Shown one piece after another: positions 44,750 through 55,611 of a stretch of 64,000 nt of DNA. The notes below the pieces were generated by a model. It saw only the letters and a program-made list of their open reading frames with translations. It did no database searches and was not told the origin of the DNA. Origin of the DNA: Acinetobacter shaoyimingii (GTDB taxonomy: Bacteria; Pseudomonadota; Gammaproteobacteria; Pseudomonadales; Moraxellaceae); assembly GCF_011578045.1 (NCBI RefSeq), contig NZ_CP049801.1, positions 620,001 through 684,000 of the forward strand, given 5' to 3'. The position numbers were made by a program, and so were the translations under genes. Each line of letters begins with the position of its first letter. Position 1 is the first letter of the stretch.

Positions 44750-45877
44750 ATGCAGATCGGAATCCCTACCGAAACTGTCGTCGGTGAAAATCGAGTCGCC
44801 GTAACGCCAGAGACAGTAAAGAAGTTAGTTAGCGCTGGTCATAGCGTGGTCATTGAACGTGGTGCTGGTGTAAAGGCAGCGTACATTGACAGTGCGTATG
44901 AACAAGTTGGCGCTACGATTAAAGATGATGCCTACACAAATAGCCAATTGATTTTGAAAGTTCGTGCACCTAAGGGTGATGAAATTCAAAAGCTTGCAGC
45001 CAATACCACTGTGGTGGCAATGTTTGATCCGTACCGCAATACAGAACTTGATCAATTTGCAACTCAGCAAGTATCTGCGTTTGCACTAGAGCTTTTGCCA
45101 CGAACATTATCTCGTGCGCAAAATATGGATGTGCTTTCCTCTCAAGCCAATTTGGCGGGTTATAAGTCAGTATTGTTGGCTGCGAATGAATATCAACGTA
45201 TGTTCCCAATGTTGATGACAGCTGCAGGTACAGTTAAACCTGCACGTGTTGTGATCATGGGGGTGGGTGTTGCAGGTTTACAAGCCATTGCAACCGCAAA
45301 ACGCTTAGGTGCTATTGTTGAAGCAACCGACTTACGTCCAACTGCACGTGACCAAGTTGAGTCACTTGGTGGTAAATGGTTAGACGTACCAATGTCTGAC
45401 GAAGAAAAGCAGAAAGCTGCTGATGCTGCCAAAAACGGTTATGGTTGGATGCCTGGTGAACAGTACATCAAAGATCAAGCGGTGATTGTCGATAAAGCTG
45501 TTTCAAATGCGGATATCGTGATTACCACAGCCTTACTTCCAGGTCGTGATGCACCGCGTTTAATTAAAGCTGAAACAGTTGCCAAGATGAAACCTGGTTC
45601 AGTGATTTTAGATATGGCAGTTGAATCGGGCGGTAACGTTGAAGGTTCAAAATGTGGTGAAACAGTTGTAACGACAAATGGCGTCAAAATTCTAGGCGTG
45701 CCTAATATTCCTGCGACAGTGGCAACGGAAGCATCTGCATTGTATGCACGTAACGTTTTCAACTTCGTAGAAACATTATTTGATCAAGAGAAAAATTTTA
45801 AAATCAATCTCGAAGATGAAATTCAAAAAGCATTACTTGTAACGCATAGCGGGCAAGTACTGTTGAAACGTGGTTAA
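44750..45877 (+). CDS. pntAA: NAD(P) transhydrogenase subunit alpha part 1
   Basis: I start at the ATG six bases after GAGGA, giving 375 residues that begin [21 protein letters not shown]. The NAD(H)-binding domain I shows [22 protein letters not shown] and EATDLRP. In this split form domain I is a soluble protein on its own. Together with the two following genes it makes the proton-pumping transhydrogenase that produces NADPH from NADH at the inner membrane. Confidence 0.94.
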   Translation: MQIGIPTETVVGENRVAVTPETVKKLVSAGHSVVIERGAGVKAAYIDSAYEQVGATIKDDAYTNSQLILKVRAPKGDEIQKLAANTTVVAMFDPYRNTELDQFATQQVSAFALELLPRTLSRAQNMDVLSSQANLAGYKSVLLAANEYQRMFPMLMTAAGTVKPARVVIMGVGVAGLQAIATAKRLGAIVEATDLRPTARDQVESLGGKWLDVPMSDEEKQKAADAAKNGYGWMPGEQYIKDQAVIVDKAVSNADIVITTALLPGRDAPRLIKAETVAKMKPGSVILDMAVESGGNVEGSKCGETVVTTNGVKILGVPNIPATVATEASALYARNVFNFVETLFDQEKNFKINLEDEIQKALLVTHSGQVLLKRG

Positions 45878-45888
45878 GGAGACTGATC

Positions 45889-46212
45889 ATGGTTGAAACA
45901 ATTACAATTTTTGTCCTCGCTATTTTTGTAGGTTACTACGTCGTTTGGGGTGTAACGCCTGCTTTGCATACGCCGTTAATGGCGGTAACCAATGCATTGT
46001 CATCCATCATTATCGTTGGTGCGATGATTCAAACTGTTGGGCTTCCAATGATTGGTGTTGAAGGTAATGTTACTTTTCAAACAGTGAACGTTGTCAGTGT
46101 ATTAGGAGCGATTGCTGTATTCCTTGCGAGTATCAACATTTTTGGTGGCTTTGCAGTAACAGCACGTATGCTTGAGATGTTCAAGCCTAAACAAAAGAAA
46201 AAAGAGGGCTAA
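45889..46212 (+). CDS. pntAB: NAD(P) transhydrogenase subunit alpha part 2
   Basis: A 107-residue membrane protein with three or four helices, the membrane part that is fused to the alpha subunit in enterics but separate here. AAGGAGAC precedes the ATG. It starts 11 bases after pntAA and ends three bases before pntB. Confidence 0.93.
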   Translation: MVETITIFVLAIFVGYYVVWGVTPALHTPLMAVTNALSSIIIVGAMIQTVGLPMIGVEGNVTFQTVNVVSVLGAIAVFLASINIFGGFAVTARMLEMFKPKQKKKEG

Positions 46213-46215
46213 ATC

Positions 46216-47661
46216 ATGGAATTTATTCGAGAGTATGCGGATTGGTTCTATTTAATTGGTGCCGTTCTTTTTATCTTAACTTTACGTGGTTTGTCAGGTC
46301 CTAAAACAGCAATTCAAGGCAATCGTTACGGTATGATCGCTATGGCGATCGCAGTATTAACCACATTCTTTGTTGCAGATAATCCTGTTGTTTGGATGAT
46401 TGTGGGTGCAATGGTGTTAGGTGCTGTGGTCGGTATTGCACGTGCACGTACGGTTCCTATGACGCAAATGCCAGAAACTGTTGCCTTAATGCACTCTTTA
46501 GTGGGTTTGGCAGCGGTGTTAATTGCAGTTGCTGCAATTATTCACAACAACAAATTAACAGAATTGGGTCCAGATTTACTTGCAGCAAATGGCGTTGATT
46601 TTCATCAAATGAGCCGTGTTCATTTGTTTGAATTATTTGTAGGTTGTTTCGTAGGTGCAATCACATTTACTGCTTCTGTATTTGCTTATGGTAAGTTGGC
46701 TGCGAAGAAATGGGCGAAAACCATTTCAGGTGCTTGGGTAAAACCAGTGCAGGCAATCATTTTTATTGCAATGTTAGGTTTTGGTATTCACTTCTTCCTG
46801 ACAGGTAATATGACTTCATTCTGGGCAATGACTGGTTTAGCGCTTGCTTTTGGATGGGTATGGATTGCACCAGTCGGTGGTGGTGATATGCCAGTCGTGG
46901 TATCGCTTTTGAACTCATTCTCAGGTTGGGCAGCGGCAGGTATTGGTTTCACACTTGAAAACAATATGTTGATTGTTGCGGGTTCGCTTGTGGGCTCATC
47001 AGGTGCGATTCTGTCTTACATCATGTGTAAAGCAATGAACCGTTCAATCATCAACGTTTTGTTTGGTGGTGCGATGGGTGGTACTGCAGTTGCATCAGCA
47101 GATGCAGGAGATAAAGCGCCACGTAATCACCGTTCTGGTTCTGCAGATGATGCTGGTTTCTTAATGTCAAATGCGGATAGCGTTGTGATTGTACCGGGTT
47201 ATGGTATGGCACAAGGTCGTGCACAGAATGCAGTCAAAGAACTGGCAAACTTGCTCAAAGAGCAGGGAGTAACGGTTCGTTTTGCGATTCACCCAGTTGC
47301 TGGTCGTATGCCTGGTCATATGAACGTATTATTGGCTGAAGCAGATGTGGCGTATGAAGACATTTTAGAGATGGATGAGATTAACTCAGACTTCCCTGCA
47401 ACAGATGTGGTACTTGTGATTGGTGCAAATGACGTTGTAAACCCAGCGGCTAAAGATGATCCAAATTCACCAATTTACGGTATGCCAATTTTGGAAGCGC
47501 ATAAAGCACGTACCATTATGGTGATTAAGCGTTCTATGGCAACGGGTTATGCTGGTTTAGACAATGACTTGTTCTACAACGACAAAACCATGATGATTTT
47601 CGGTGATGCGAAAAAAGTTGTTGAGGATATGACCAAAGCGATTAATGGTGGTGGTCACTAA
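46216..47661 (+). CDS. pntB: NAD(P) transhydrogenase subunit beta
   Basis: The 481-residue protein has an N-terminal membrane region of about nine helices and a C-terminal NADP(H)-binding domain III with VIVPGYGMAQGRAQ, GRMPGHMNVLLAEA and IGANDVVNPAA. It completes the proton channel and the NADP site. Last gene of the pnt operon, ending with a strong terminator. Confidence 0.96.
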   Translation: MEFIREYADWFYLIGAVLFILTLRGLSGPKTAIQGNRYGMIAMAIAVLTTFFVADNPVVWMIVGAMVLGAVVGIARARTVPMTQMPETVALMHSLVGLAAVLIAVAAIIHNNKLTELGPDLLAANGVDFHQMSRVHLFELFVGCFVGAITFTASVFAYGKLAAKKWAKTISGAWVKPVQAIIFIAMLGFGIHFFLTGNMTSFWAMTGLALAFGWVWIAPVGGGDMPVVVSLLNSFSGWAAAGIGFTLENNMLIVAGSLVGSSGAILSYIMCKAMNRSIINVLFGGAMGGTAVASADAGDKAPRNHRSGSADDAGFLMSNADSVVIVPGYGMAQGRAQNAVKELANLLKEQGVTVRFAIHPVAGRMPGHMNVLLAEADVAYEDILEMDEINSDFPATDVVLVIGANDVVNPAAKDDPNSPIYGMPILEAHKARTIMVIKRSMATGYAGLDNDLFYNDKTMMIFGDAKKVVEDMTKAINGGGH

Positions 47662-47696
47662 GGCTTCAACATTCTTAAGTTAGAAATTGATTAATG

Positions 47697-47726
47697 AAAA
47701 CCGACTTCTAAGTAAGTCGGTTTTTT
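47697..47726 (+). terminator. intrinsic terminator of the pnt operon
   Basis: Stem AAAACCGACTT / AAGTCGGTTTT with a six-base loop, then T residues. Confidence 0.92.
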
Positions 47727-47835
47727 ATTAGTCAACTCTTTATAGGGATTTAGACCTTAGAGGCTAAAATGAGATTTCTTGTTTAAATCATTTAATGTTT
47801 AAATGCGCTTGAACAGTAGCCAATTCATAACACGG

Positions 47836-48774
47836 ATGAATCAGCCAATGGAACTTAGACAACTACAATCATTTGTCACAATTGTGGAACAGGGGAGTAT
47901 TGGTAAAGCTGCGCAAAAATTAGATGTGGGAACATCTGCATTGAGCCAACAAATTTCAAAATTAGAATCTGAGCTTTCGACACGGCTATTACAGCGTTCA
48001 GCATTGGGTGTTACACCTACGCCAGCAGGTTTGGCTTTTTTAAAACAAGCTCAATTGGTTTTACGTCATGCCAATCAAGCCGTTCAAGCGGCTCAATCTT
48101 CTCGACTCGTTGGTTATGTGAGTGTGGGATTTCCACCAAGTACAGCTTCAATTTTAGGTGTGCCTTTTCTAAAGGTAATGGCAGAGCGTTATCCGGATAT
48201 TAAAGTTCATTTGGTTGAAAGCTTATCTGGAAATTTGGTGCAATTGATCAATTCAAGACAATTGGATGCAGCAATTATTTTCAGTCAAGATGTAGATAAG
48301 AATTGGTCTGTACAAGCATTGGCATCGGAGTCGATGTTCTTAATTGGGAGTGATGCATTTTTCAAAATACATGAACTGGAAGATTATCTAGCTACATCAT
48401 CACTCCCTTTTCATGCTTTAAAAGATCTTCCTTTGGCCTTGCCAAGTAATAATCATGGATTAAGAAAATTAGTCCAACAGCAACATAATGAGCTACAAGT
48501 AACGTATGAAATCGATGGTTTAAGTTTATTGATGAATACCGTTGCACATCTAGATGTGGGTACGATTCAACCAGGTAGTGCTTTTATGAATTTGAGTCGA
48601 CAGCATTTAAATTTTTTAAAGATAACAGCACCTTCCATCGATCGAACTAACTATCTGATTAGTTTGAATGAAGAGGAGCTTTCACCTGCTAGTTTGGCAG
48701 CTAAAAGCGTGATCCGCTCTTGTATGACCCAACTGATAGAACAACATGCTTGGCCGAGTGCAAAACTCATTTAA
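47836..48774 (+). CDS. tcuR: LysR-family regulator, probable TcuR
   Basis: The DNA-binding domain reads MELRQLQSFVTIVEQGSIGKAAQKLDVGTSALSQQISKLE, followed by a LysR effector domain. The start may be at 47836 or at the ATG at 47848; the ribosome site (CGGATGAATCAGCC) slightly favours the latter. It sits directly upstream of tcuABC in the same orientation, and by analogy with Salmonella activates them in response to tricarballylate. A matching operator is seen at 48846-48869. Confidence 0.82.
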   Translation: MNQPMELRQLQSFVTIVEQGSIGKAAQKLDVGTSALSQQISKLESELSTRLLQRSALGVTPTPAGLAFLKQAQLVLRHANQAVQAAQSSRLVGYVSVGFPPSTASILGVPFLKVMAERYPDIKVHLVESLSGNLVQLINSRQLDAAIIFSQDVDKNWSVQALASESMFLIGSDAFFKIHELEDYLATSSLPFHALKDLPLALPSNNHGLRKLVQQQHNELQVTYEIDGLSLLMNTVAHLDVGTIQPGSAFMNLSRQHLNFLKITAPSIDRTNYLISLNEEELSPASLAAKSVIRSCMTQLIEQHAWPSAKLI

Positions 48775-48845
48775 TACTGAATAAGTATTTAAAAAAATTA
48801 AATACCCCATCATTTTTAGCCTCTCACTGATCTAAGCCTTTATCT

Positions 48846-48869
48846 CATACAGTTGCGACAAATTGTATG
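48846..48869 (+). promoter_or_regulatory. candidate LysR-type operator before tcuA
   Basis: An inverted repeat CATACA-N12-TGTATG, with further partial symmetry inside, lies 11 bases before the tcuA ATG. It fits an LTTR-bound site, though its position so close to the start would rather suggest autorepression or a leaderless arrangement. Confidence 0.5.
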
Positions 48870-48880
48870 GGATCTATCAC

Positions 48881-50293
48881 ATGTACGATGTTGTTGTAAT
48901 CGGCGGTGGCAATGCGGCATTGTGTGCTGCGATCACTGCACGTGAAGAAGGTGCAAGTGTTCTATTATTAGAAGCTGCCCCAAAGGAATGGCGTGGTGGA
49001 AATTCACAACATACGCGTAATTTACGTTGTATGCATAATCAACCGCAAGATGTCTTGATCGATGCTTATCCAGAAGAAGAATATTGGCAGGATCTGTTAA
49101 AAGTCACAGGTGGTAAGACCAATGAACATTTGGCGCGCCTTGTTATCCGCAGTACCGAAACCTGTCGTGAGTGGATGAAAAAACATGGCGTAAATTTTCA
49201 GCCACCCTTATCAGGTGCATTACACGTCGCACGCACAAATGCTTTTTTTATGGGTGGGGGAAAAGCGCTGGTGAATGCCTATTTTCGAAGTGCTCAGAAC
49301 TTAGGTGTTGTCGTCAAATATGAAACTAAAATTAAAGAACTGGATTTAAAAGACGGAAAGTTTATTGCTGCCATTGGCGAAGATGGAACACGTTATGAAG
49401 GCAAATCTTGTGTCCTTGCAGCAGGTGGATTTGAATCTAATCGTGAATGGCTACGTGAAGCGTGGGGGCAGAACGAGTCAGGTGAATGGCCAGCAGATAA
49501 TTTCATTATTCGTGGAACACGATTCAATCAGGGTAATCTACTTAAATTCATGTTGGATCAAGGCGTAGATGCCATTGGTGATCCATCGCAATCGCATTGT
49601 GTTGCAGTCGATGCTCGTGCCCCACTTTATGATGGTGGTATTTGTACCCGTATTGATTGCGTGTCATTGGGTATTGTTGTCAATAATCAAGCCAAACGAT
49701 TTTACGATGAAGGCGAAGATTTTTGGCCAAAACGTTATGCCATTTGGGGGCGTTTAGTTGCCAAACAACCGCAACAAATTGGTTATTCCATCATTGATTC
49801 AAAATCCGTAGGCCGTTTCATGCCACCTGTTTTTGAAGGCGTGAAAGCCAATTCTATTCGTGAGCTTGCTGAAAAAATCAATCTCGATCCCGATCAATTT
49901 GAACAAACTGTACGTGAATTTAACCAAGCCTGTGTCAAAGGTGAGTTTAACCATACTGTTTTGGACAATTGCCATACCGAAAATTTGAGCCCTGCGAAAA
50001 CGCATTGGGCTGTGCCTTTAGATACACCACCTTTTTATTCCTATGCCTTACGTCCTGGTATCACTTTTACCTATTTAGGTTTGAAAGTTGAAGATGATGC
50101 CGCTGTGCGTTTTAACAATATTCCAAGTCCGAATCTCTATGTTGCGGGGGAGATGATGGCTGGAAATGTATTGGGTCAGGGGTATACCGCAGGTGTGGGC
50201 ATGTCAATAGGGACAACTTTCGGTCGTATTGCAGGTAAAAATGCTGCTCGTTCTGCTTTGAGTCAAAGTGCCTTAATTCAGGGGGCAATGTAA
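48881..50293 (+). CDS. tcuA: FAD-dependent tricarballylate dehydrogenase
   Basis: The protein begins MYDVVVIGGGNAALCAAITAREEGA, a Rossmann FAD site, and continues as a fumarate-reductase/succinate-dehydrogenase flavoprotein-like enzyme with a C-terminal GEMMAGNVLGQGYTAGVGMSIGTTFGRIAG. The ATG at 48881 is used; a TTG 18 bases earlier is in frame. TcuA oxidises tricarballylate to cis-aconitate. It is directly followed by tcuB. Confidence 0.92.
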   Translation: MYDVVVIGGGNAALCAAITAREEGASVLLLEAAPKEWRGGNSQHTRNLRCMHNQPQDVLIDAYPEEEYWQDLLKVTGGKTNEHLARLVIRSTETCREWMKKHGVNFQPPLSGALHVARTNAFFMGGGKALVNAYFRSAQNLGVVVKYETKIKELDLKDGKFIAAIGEDGTRYEGKSCVLAAGGFESNREWLREAWGQNESGEWPADNFIIRGTRFNQGNLLKFMLDQGVDAIGDPSQSHCVAVDARAPLYDGGICTRIDCVSLGIVVNNQAKRFYDEGEDFWPKRYAIWGRLVAKQPQQIGYSIIDSKSVGRFMPPVFEGVKANSIRELAEKINLDPDQFEQTVREFNQACVKGEFNHTVLDNCHTENLSPAKTHWAVPLDTPPFYSYALRPGITFTYLGLKVEDDAAVRFNNIPSPNLYVAGEMMAGNVLGQGYTAGVGMSIGTTFGRIAGKNAARSALSQSALIQGAM

Positions 50294-51430
50294 ATGAATG
50301 CATCAACAAAAAATTTAATTCCAGTGGTTCAGTTAACTGCCAACGAAGAGCAAGTGAAACAGGCCTTACAGATTTGTAATGCATGTCGATACTGCGAAAC
50401 CTTCTGTGCTGTATTTCCTGCTATGACGAAACGGTTGGAATTTAATCAAGCCGATATTCATTATATGGCGAATCTTTGCCACAACTGTGGCGCTTGTCTT
50501 CATGCTTGCCAATACGCACCGCCTCATGAATTTGGTGTCAATATCCCACAAGCAATGGCTCAAGTTCGCCTTGAAACTTATCAGAAGTTCGCTGTGCCAG
50601 AAAGCTTTGGCAAGTTATATCAAAAAGCGGGTATTACTTTAGTGAGTGCTTTAGTGATCACATTTATTTTTTTCATGCTGGCTGGAACCATTATTCAAGG
50701 TAATGATTTATTCGGCTTATATGAAGGAAATTTCTATGCGATTTTTCCACATAACTTTTTAGCGCTGCTGTTTGGTTCAGTTTTTGGTATCGCATTCATT
50801 CTTCTTGGTTTAGGCATTCGCAAATTTTGGAATCAAACTTCTGAAGTGGTTTTAGGTGGTGTTGAGCAACCTGACATTCTACAAGCTGCAAAAAATGTAC
50901 TGACGCTTAAATATCTCGATGGTGGACATGGTAAAGGTTGTAATGAGGAAGATGACCGCTACACGCTTATTCGCCGTCGCTTCCATCATTTCACCATGTA
51001 TGGCTTTTTACTTTGCTTTTTGGCGACCATTGTTGCGACGGGTTATCACTATTTCTTAAATCTTCATGCTCCTTATCCAATTTTTAGTTTACCAGTGATC
51101 CTTGGAACTTTAGGGGGAATTGGTTTAGTGATTGGTCCAGTGGGTTTGCTTTATCTCAACATTAAGCGTGATCCACAACATGGTGATGCAAAGCAAAAGC
51201 CAATGGATCGCGGTTTTATCTTCCTTCTTCTTTTAATCAGCATCACTGGCTTGGCGTTATTGGCATTCAGAGATAGCACGTTGATGGCGCTTCTACTGAT
51301 TGCACATTTAGCCACAGTAATGACTTTTTTCTTAACGATTCCGTTTGGAAAATTTGCGCATGGATTCTATCGCAGCGCGGCTTTACTGAAATTCGCTGTC
51401 GAAGAGCGCCGAAGTAAAAAAGCGAAATAA
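50294..51430 (+). CDS. tcuB: tricarballylate utilisation electron-transfer protein
   Basis: The 378-residue protein has two ferredoxin-type clusters near the N-terminus ([11 protein letters not shown] and [11 protein letters not shown]) and a membrane part with about six helices. TcuB takes electrons from reduced TcuA and passes them to the membrane. The ATG overlaps the context of the tcuA stop with no gap. Confidence 0.92.
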   Translation: MNASTKNLIPVVQLTANEEQVKQALQICNACRYCETFCAVFPAMTKRLEFNQADIHYMANLCHNCGACLHACQYAPPHEFGVNIPQAMAQVRLETYQKFAVPESFGKLYQKAGITLVSALVITFIFFMLAGTIIQGNDLFGLYEGNFYAIFPHNFLALLFGSVFGIAFILLGLGIRKFWNQTSEVVLGGVEQPDILQAAKNVLTLKYLDGGHGKGCNEEDDRYTLIRRRFHHFTMYGFLLCFLATIVATGYHYFLNLHAPYPIFSLPVILGTLGGIGLVIGPVGLLYLNIKRDPQHGDAKQKPMDRGFIFLLLLISITGLALLAFRDSTLMALLLIAHLATVMTFFLTIPFGKFAHGFYRSAALLKFAVEERRSKKAK

Positions 51431-51491
51431 CGATTTTAAAACAACTCAAACCATGTATTTGCACTTGATCTGATGACCAGGGAGGTTCTAT

Positions 51492-52790
51492 ATGACTGTA
51501 CAAAATACAAAAAGTGGTACATTTAGAAAGATTCTAAATGTGACCAGTGGTAACTTTCTAGAGCAATACGATTTTTTCTTATTCGGATTTTATGCCACGT
51601 ATATCGCAGCTAAATTTTTCCATTCGGATAATGAATATGTCTCTTTGATGATGACATTTACAGTCTTTGCTGCTGGTTTTCTCATGCGTCCATTGGGTGC
51701 AATTTTTCTCGGTGCTTATGTCGATAAAGTCGGTCGTCGCAAAGGTTTAATTGTGACCCTCAGCTTGATGGCATTAGGGACTATCCTCATTACCTTTGTA
51801 CCAGGTTATGATCAAATCGGGATTATTGCCCCGATATTGGTGGTCATTGGTCGCTTACTACAGGGTTTCTCAGCAGGTGTCGAAATGGGCGGTGTTTCCA
51901 TCTATCTTGCAGAAATTTCTACAGATAAGAACCGTGGTTTTATCACCAGTTTCCAGTCTGGAAGTCAGCAGATTGCTGTTGTTTTTGCAGCCTTGCTTGG
52001 TTATTCGATTAATTTAATGCTCACACCTGAACAATTGGGTGATTGGGGATGGCGTATTCCATTCGTCGTCGGATGTTTAATTATTCCTCTGATTTTTATT
52101 TTGCGTCGTACATTGGAAGAAACAGAAGCATTCAAAGCACAAAAGACGCATCCTACTGGGAAAGAAATTTTCCAAACTATGGTGGCAAATTGGAGAATCG
52201 TAATTGCAGGCATGCTGATGAGTGCAATGACGACAACGACATTTTATTTCATCACTGTTTATACGCCAATTTATGCAAAGCGTGAGTTGCATCTTTCCAC
52301 AACAGATAGTTTGTTGGCCGCAGTTGTAGTCGGTCTATCTAATTTCTTGTGGTTACCTGTCGGTGGTTGGGTTTCAGATCGTATTGGTCGCCGTCCTGTC
52401 TTGGTTGGCGTGACGATTCTAGCGATCTTTACTGCTTTTCCAACGCTGAATTGGTTGGTGAATAACATTACCTTCTCAAACCTAATTATTGTGCTTTTGT
52501 ATTTCTCATTTTTCTTTGGGATGTATAACGGCAGTATGGTAGCAACTTTGGCAGAATCTATGCCACCACGTGTGCGTACTGTGGGTTTCTCTTTAGCATT
52601 CAGTTTAGCAACAGCAATTTTTGGTGGCATAACACCAATGATGAGTACGTTCTTAATTGAAAGAACAGGCAATGCCAGTACGCCTGCATTGTGGTTGATG
52701 TTTGCAGCAACATGTAGCTTATTGGCAAGTTTATATATCTGTAAGAACATACCTAAAAAGAAGGTGGTTTATGCAGAATCTCAAGCTTAA
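51492..52790 (+). CDS. tcuC: tricarballylate/citrate-type MFS transporter
   Basis: The 432-residue MFS protein opens with the N-terminal signature of the metabolite:H+ symporter branch ([20 protein letters not shown]) and the loop [10 protein letters not shown] strong AGGGAGG ribosome site precedes it. It probably brings tricarballylate into the cell. Last gene of tcuABC, ending with a terminator. Confidence 0.9.
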   Translation: MTVQNTKSGTFRKILNVTSGNFLEQYDFFLFGFYATYIAAKFFHSDNEYVSLMMTFTVFAAGFLMRPLGAIFLGAYVDKVGRRKGLIVTLSLMALGTILITFVPGYDQIGIIAPILVVIGRLLQGFSAGVEMGGVSIYLAEISTDKNRGFITSFQSGSQQIAVVFAALLGYSINLMLTPEQLGDWGWRIPFVVGCLIIPLIFILRRTLEETEAFKAQKTHPTGKEIFQTMVANWRIVIAGMLMSAMTTTTFYFITVYTPIYAKRELHLSTTDSLLAAVVVGLSNFLWLPVGGWVSDRIGRRPVLVGVTILAIFTAFPTLNWLVNNITFSNLIIVLLYFSFFFGMYNGSMVATLAESMPPRVRTVGFSLAFSLATAIFGGITPMMSTFLIERTGNASTPALWLMFAATCSLLASLYICKNIPKKKVVYAESQA

Positions 52791-52804
52791 ATTTGATTTA
52801 CGTT

Positions 52805-52827
52805 AAACCACCTACGGGTGGTTTTTT
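52805..52827 (+). terminator. intrinsic terminator of tcuABC
   Basis: AAACCACC-TACG-GGTGGTTT followed by T residues. Confidence 0.92.
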
Positions 52828-53353
52828 GTTATTAAGTTCTGATATTAAATAATACTGGAAATTATACATAAATGAATCTGGTACTTATTTGATAATCTAT
52901 GGGCGTGTCCAGGCGAAAATAATTTATAGAATTGGCTCTCTACTCTTAGCTCTTTGATTAATTAGTGATTTTTAATATAAAAATTAAACATTTATCTGCT
53001 GAAGGTTGAGTGAAGTATTATTTCAAAAATGCCGATTTTGAGTTGAAAATAATGGGATTAAATAATCTCTTAATAGAAAATAAATGGTGCATAAAGAGCA
53101 ATATGAGCTGAAAAGTGCCATATAAAGTAGCATGGAAAGATATAACAAATGATTATATCTTTGTAAACTTTGAATTGGGTGCAGGTTCTAGTAATGCAAG
53201 GAAAAATAATGGTTTTTTACTGTTTGAATCCTATATTTTTCTTTTATAAATAAATAAGATGTGAATATCTAATGGATATTCTTAAAAAGCATTAATACGA
53301 TTTGCTGTAAATGATCTGATAAGTATCAAAAGAACCCATTGATTAGATAAATT

Positions 53354-53370
53354 ATGGCATTAATTTTGCT
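53354..53370 (+). promoter_or_regulatory. sigma-54 (RpoN) promoter of amt
   Basis: TGGCATTAATTTTGCT gives GG and GC elements with exactly ten bases between, the -24/-12 layout; two of the -24 block bases differ from TGGCACG. It lies 28 bases before the amt start, so the transcript should begin around 53381. This fits nitrogen-limitation control through NtrC. Confidence 0.75.
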
Positions 53371-53397
53371 ATTTTTCATGTAAATCTAGGGGGTTAT

Positions 53398-54735
53398 ATG
53401 AAAAAAATAATAGCATTAATTGTGTTTTTAATAATGATGACTTCGCCGTCATGGGCAGCTCAAACGATTGAATCTACGGCTAAAAATATTCAAGAGATCA
53501 GAATCTCACTCGATAGTGTTTGGGTGATTTTAGGCGGAATATTGGTCTTCTTTATGCAGGCAGGATTTGCATTGGTCGAAAGTGGGTCGGTACGTTCTAA
53601 AAATACCGTGAATGTCCTGATGAAAAACTATATGGATGCTTGCTTGGGTGGTTTGATCTTTTGGCTGGTGGGTTTTGGTCTGATGTTTGGGGTAAATAGC
53701 ACCGGTTGGTTTGGTATGAGTCATTTTATACCAGATGATTTAGATGACTGGCACTGGAATATTTTGTTTTTCCAAATGATGTTTGCTGCAACAGCGACCA
53801 CCATTGCGAGTGGGGCGATGGCAGAGCGCATTAATTTCATCGCTTATGTGGTCAGTGCTGGTGTGGTCAGCGGTCTGATTTATCCAATCTTTGGTAGTTG
53901 GGCATGGGGGAGTCTATTTGGTGGTGATGGCTGGTTAAAAGCATTGGGCTTTATCGACTTTGCAGGTTCTACAGTCGTGCATTCAATCGGAGGATGGGTG
54001 GCATTGGCTGGGATTCTTGTGCTTGGACCACGTATCGGACGTTTTGGTCGCGATGGGAAAAGCCATTATTTACCAGGTCACAACTTGCCGCTTATTGCAT
54101 TGGGTGGTTTTATTTTATGGTTGGCTTGGTTTGGCTTTAATGCAGGCTCCACCATCAATGCGGGTGTGAGTATTGGTCGTATCGCTTTAAATACGCATCT
54201 TGCTGCTTGTGCCGCTGCGGTTACCTACATGGCATTGGCTATTTTGACATCGAAAGCCATTTTATTAAAAACCACCATTAATGCCTCTTTAGGTGGACTT
54301 GTTGGAATTACAGCAGGCTGTGCTTCAATGTCACCGTTATATGCAGTCTTCACAGGAATGGTGGCAGGCGTGATTGTGACCTATATGCCATTGATTATGG
54401 AAAAACTTAAAATCGATGATGTGGTAGATGCAGTGACCGTTCATGGATTTTGTGGCGCTTGGGGCACATTAGCAGCAGGTATTTTCTTAGAATCCAATAT
54501 GTTTAATTCTGGGGTCATTTATATTCAAGCCATCGGAGTGGGTGCTGGATTTGTATGGGGATTCGGTGTCGCATTTATTGTGTTTAAAGTTTTAGATTTG
54601 ATATTGGGTGGTTTACGTGTCAGCCCACAGCACGAACAACGTGGTTTAGATTATACCGAGCATGCTGAATTGTCATATCCAGAATTCCAACATGATATTA
54701 CCTTTGAAAAAGATGACATCACAAAGCGTCATTAA
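53398..54735 (+). CDS. amt: ammonium transporter
   Basis: A 445-residue Amt/Mep channel with a signal-like N-terminus (MKKIIALIVFLIMMTSPSWA) and eleven following helices. Both pore histidines are present (AGSTVVHSIGGW and VTVHGFCGAWG). It conducts ammonium/ammonia across the inner membrane. A glnK gene, often next to amt, is not here; instead an unknown gene follows nine bases later. AGGGGG precedes the ATG. Confidence 0.95.
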   Translation: MKKIIALIVFLIMMTSPSWAAQTIESTAKNIQEIRISLDSVWVILGGILVFFMQAGFALVESGSVRSKNTVNVLMKNYMDACLGGLIFWLVGFGLMFGVNSTGWFGMSHFIPDDLDDWHWNILFFQMMFAATATTIASGAMAERINFIAYVVSAGVVSGLIYPIFGSWAWGSLFGGDGWLKALGFIDFAGSTVVHSIGGWVALAGILVLGPRIGRFGRDGKSHYLPGHNLPLIALGGFILWLAWFGFNAGSTINAGVSIGRIALNTHLAACAAAVTYMALAILTSKAILLKTTINASLGGLVGITAGCASMSPLYAVFTGMVAGVIVTYMPLIMEKLKIDDVVDAVTVHGFCGAWGTLAAGIFLESNMFNSGVIYIQAIGVGAGFVWGFGVAFIVFKVLDLILGGLRVSPQHEQRGLDYTEHAELSYPEFQHDITFEKDDITKRH

Positions 54736-54744
54736 GGAGTTTTT

Positions 54745-55374
54745 ATGTCAAATGAAGTACTGACGCTTGTACAAAAAAGGCAAGCCATTGAACAAGGTTT
54801 AAGGCCATTTTTAGATCATTCTATTTTAGGGAGTGTTCTTGAATATTGGGAAAATAAGTATGGGAATTTACCATCATTTGTTTTAAATCGATTTATTCAT
54901 GAGATATGTGATGCCTATGAATTAAAAGATTATCGTAAGGATATGCTTAAAAAAGTCCTGAATGAGCTTTCATTGATTGAGCGGCAAGTGATTTTAGATG
55001 TCAATACAGAGTCGTTGCCCGCCTCAAATCAGCAAGAGCTTGAAAAGACGGATTCATCTCATATCACGATTGCATTTATATATTTTGTGGAACAGGTTAT
55101 TCAATCTGTAAATGCACCTGATTTGACGGACTTTTATGCTGAAGTGAACAAAAAGCTCAGTGAATTGGGTTTTAAAATCGATCTACAAAAACAAGCGATT
55201 TTATTAAGAGATACACAGTTTTTTCCAGTAGAGCGCTATGCCCAAATCATTACTGTGTTGTACGAGCAATATTGTGTGTTTTATGGACCATATAAAGCGG
55301 ATCATCTTTATGCTCGAATGAAGGAGCATATTAAAAATCAGTATCCAAAAGTAGATTTACACTTGTTGGTGTAA
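54745..55374 (+). CDS. unknown protein coupled to amt
   Basis: A 209-residue, helical, acidic, soluble protein with no recognised domain. It starts nine bases after amt with AAGGAGTTTTT, so it must be co-transcribed under the same sigma-54 promoter and may modulate Amt or ammonium assimilation. It does not look like a PII protein (no T-loop motif). Confidence 0.7.
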   Translation: MSNEVLTLVQKRQAIEQGLRPFLDHSILGSVLEYWENKYGNLPSFVLNRFIHEICDAYELKDYRKDMLKKVLNELSLIERQVILDVNTESLPASNQQELEKTDSSHITIAFIYFVEQVIQSVNAPDLTDFYAEVNKKLSELGFKIDLQKQAILLRDTQFFPVERYAQIITVLYEQYCVFYGPYKADHLYARMKEHIKNQYPKVDLHLLV

Positions 55375-55563
55375 ATTTGTGAAATGAAAGATGAAGAGTG
55401 GATCGCCTTCAGCTTAAGATTCATTGTTTGACTTTAATGAGATCAAAAATGTTCGATTTATAAGTATGTTTAAGTCGATGAAATACTGAAATTGGATGAC
55501 ATGATATCGTCTGATTTCAAAAAAGAACGCTTTTACTTTTAAATAAAGTTAAAATTTCACCAT

Positions 55564-55593
55564 AAAAAAGCGACCAATTTTGGTCGCTTTTTT
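55564..55593. terminator. bidirectional terminator between amt unit and rsfS
   Basis: A 14-bp stem AAAAAAGCGACCAA / TTGGTCGCTTTTTT with a two-base loop serves convergent genes. Confidence 0.92.
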
Positions 55594-55611
55594 ATTTAGG
55601 TTTAGATTTGA

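Larger units (their letters stand above)
52791..53397. other. intergenic region tcuC / amt
   Basis: 607 bases. It holds the tcuC terminator (52805-52827) and, at its right end, the sigma-54 promoter of amt at 53354-53370. Between them the sequence is AT-rich and I see no gene; upstream activator sites for NtrC are expected but not clearly recognised. Confidence 0.65.

Noticed and set aside
52271..52750. 159-codon open frame antisense to tcuC
   Set aside because: It lies wholly within a strongly conserved MFS gene, has low-complexity basic composition typical of a shadow frame and no ribosome site.
54745..55374. Misplaced PII (glnK) gene next to amt
   Set aside because: The sequence lacks PII motifs and is nearly twice the usual length.
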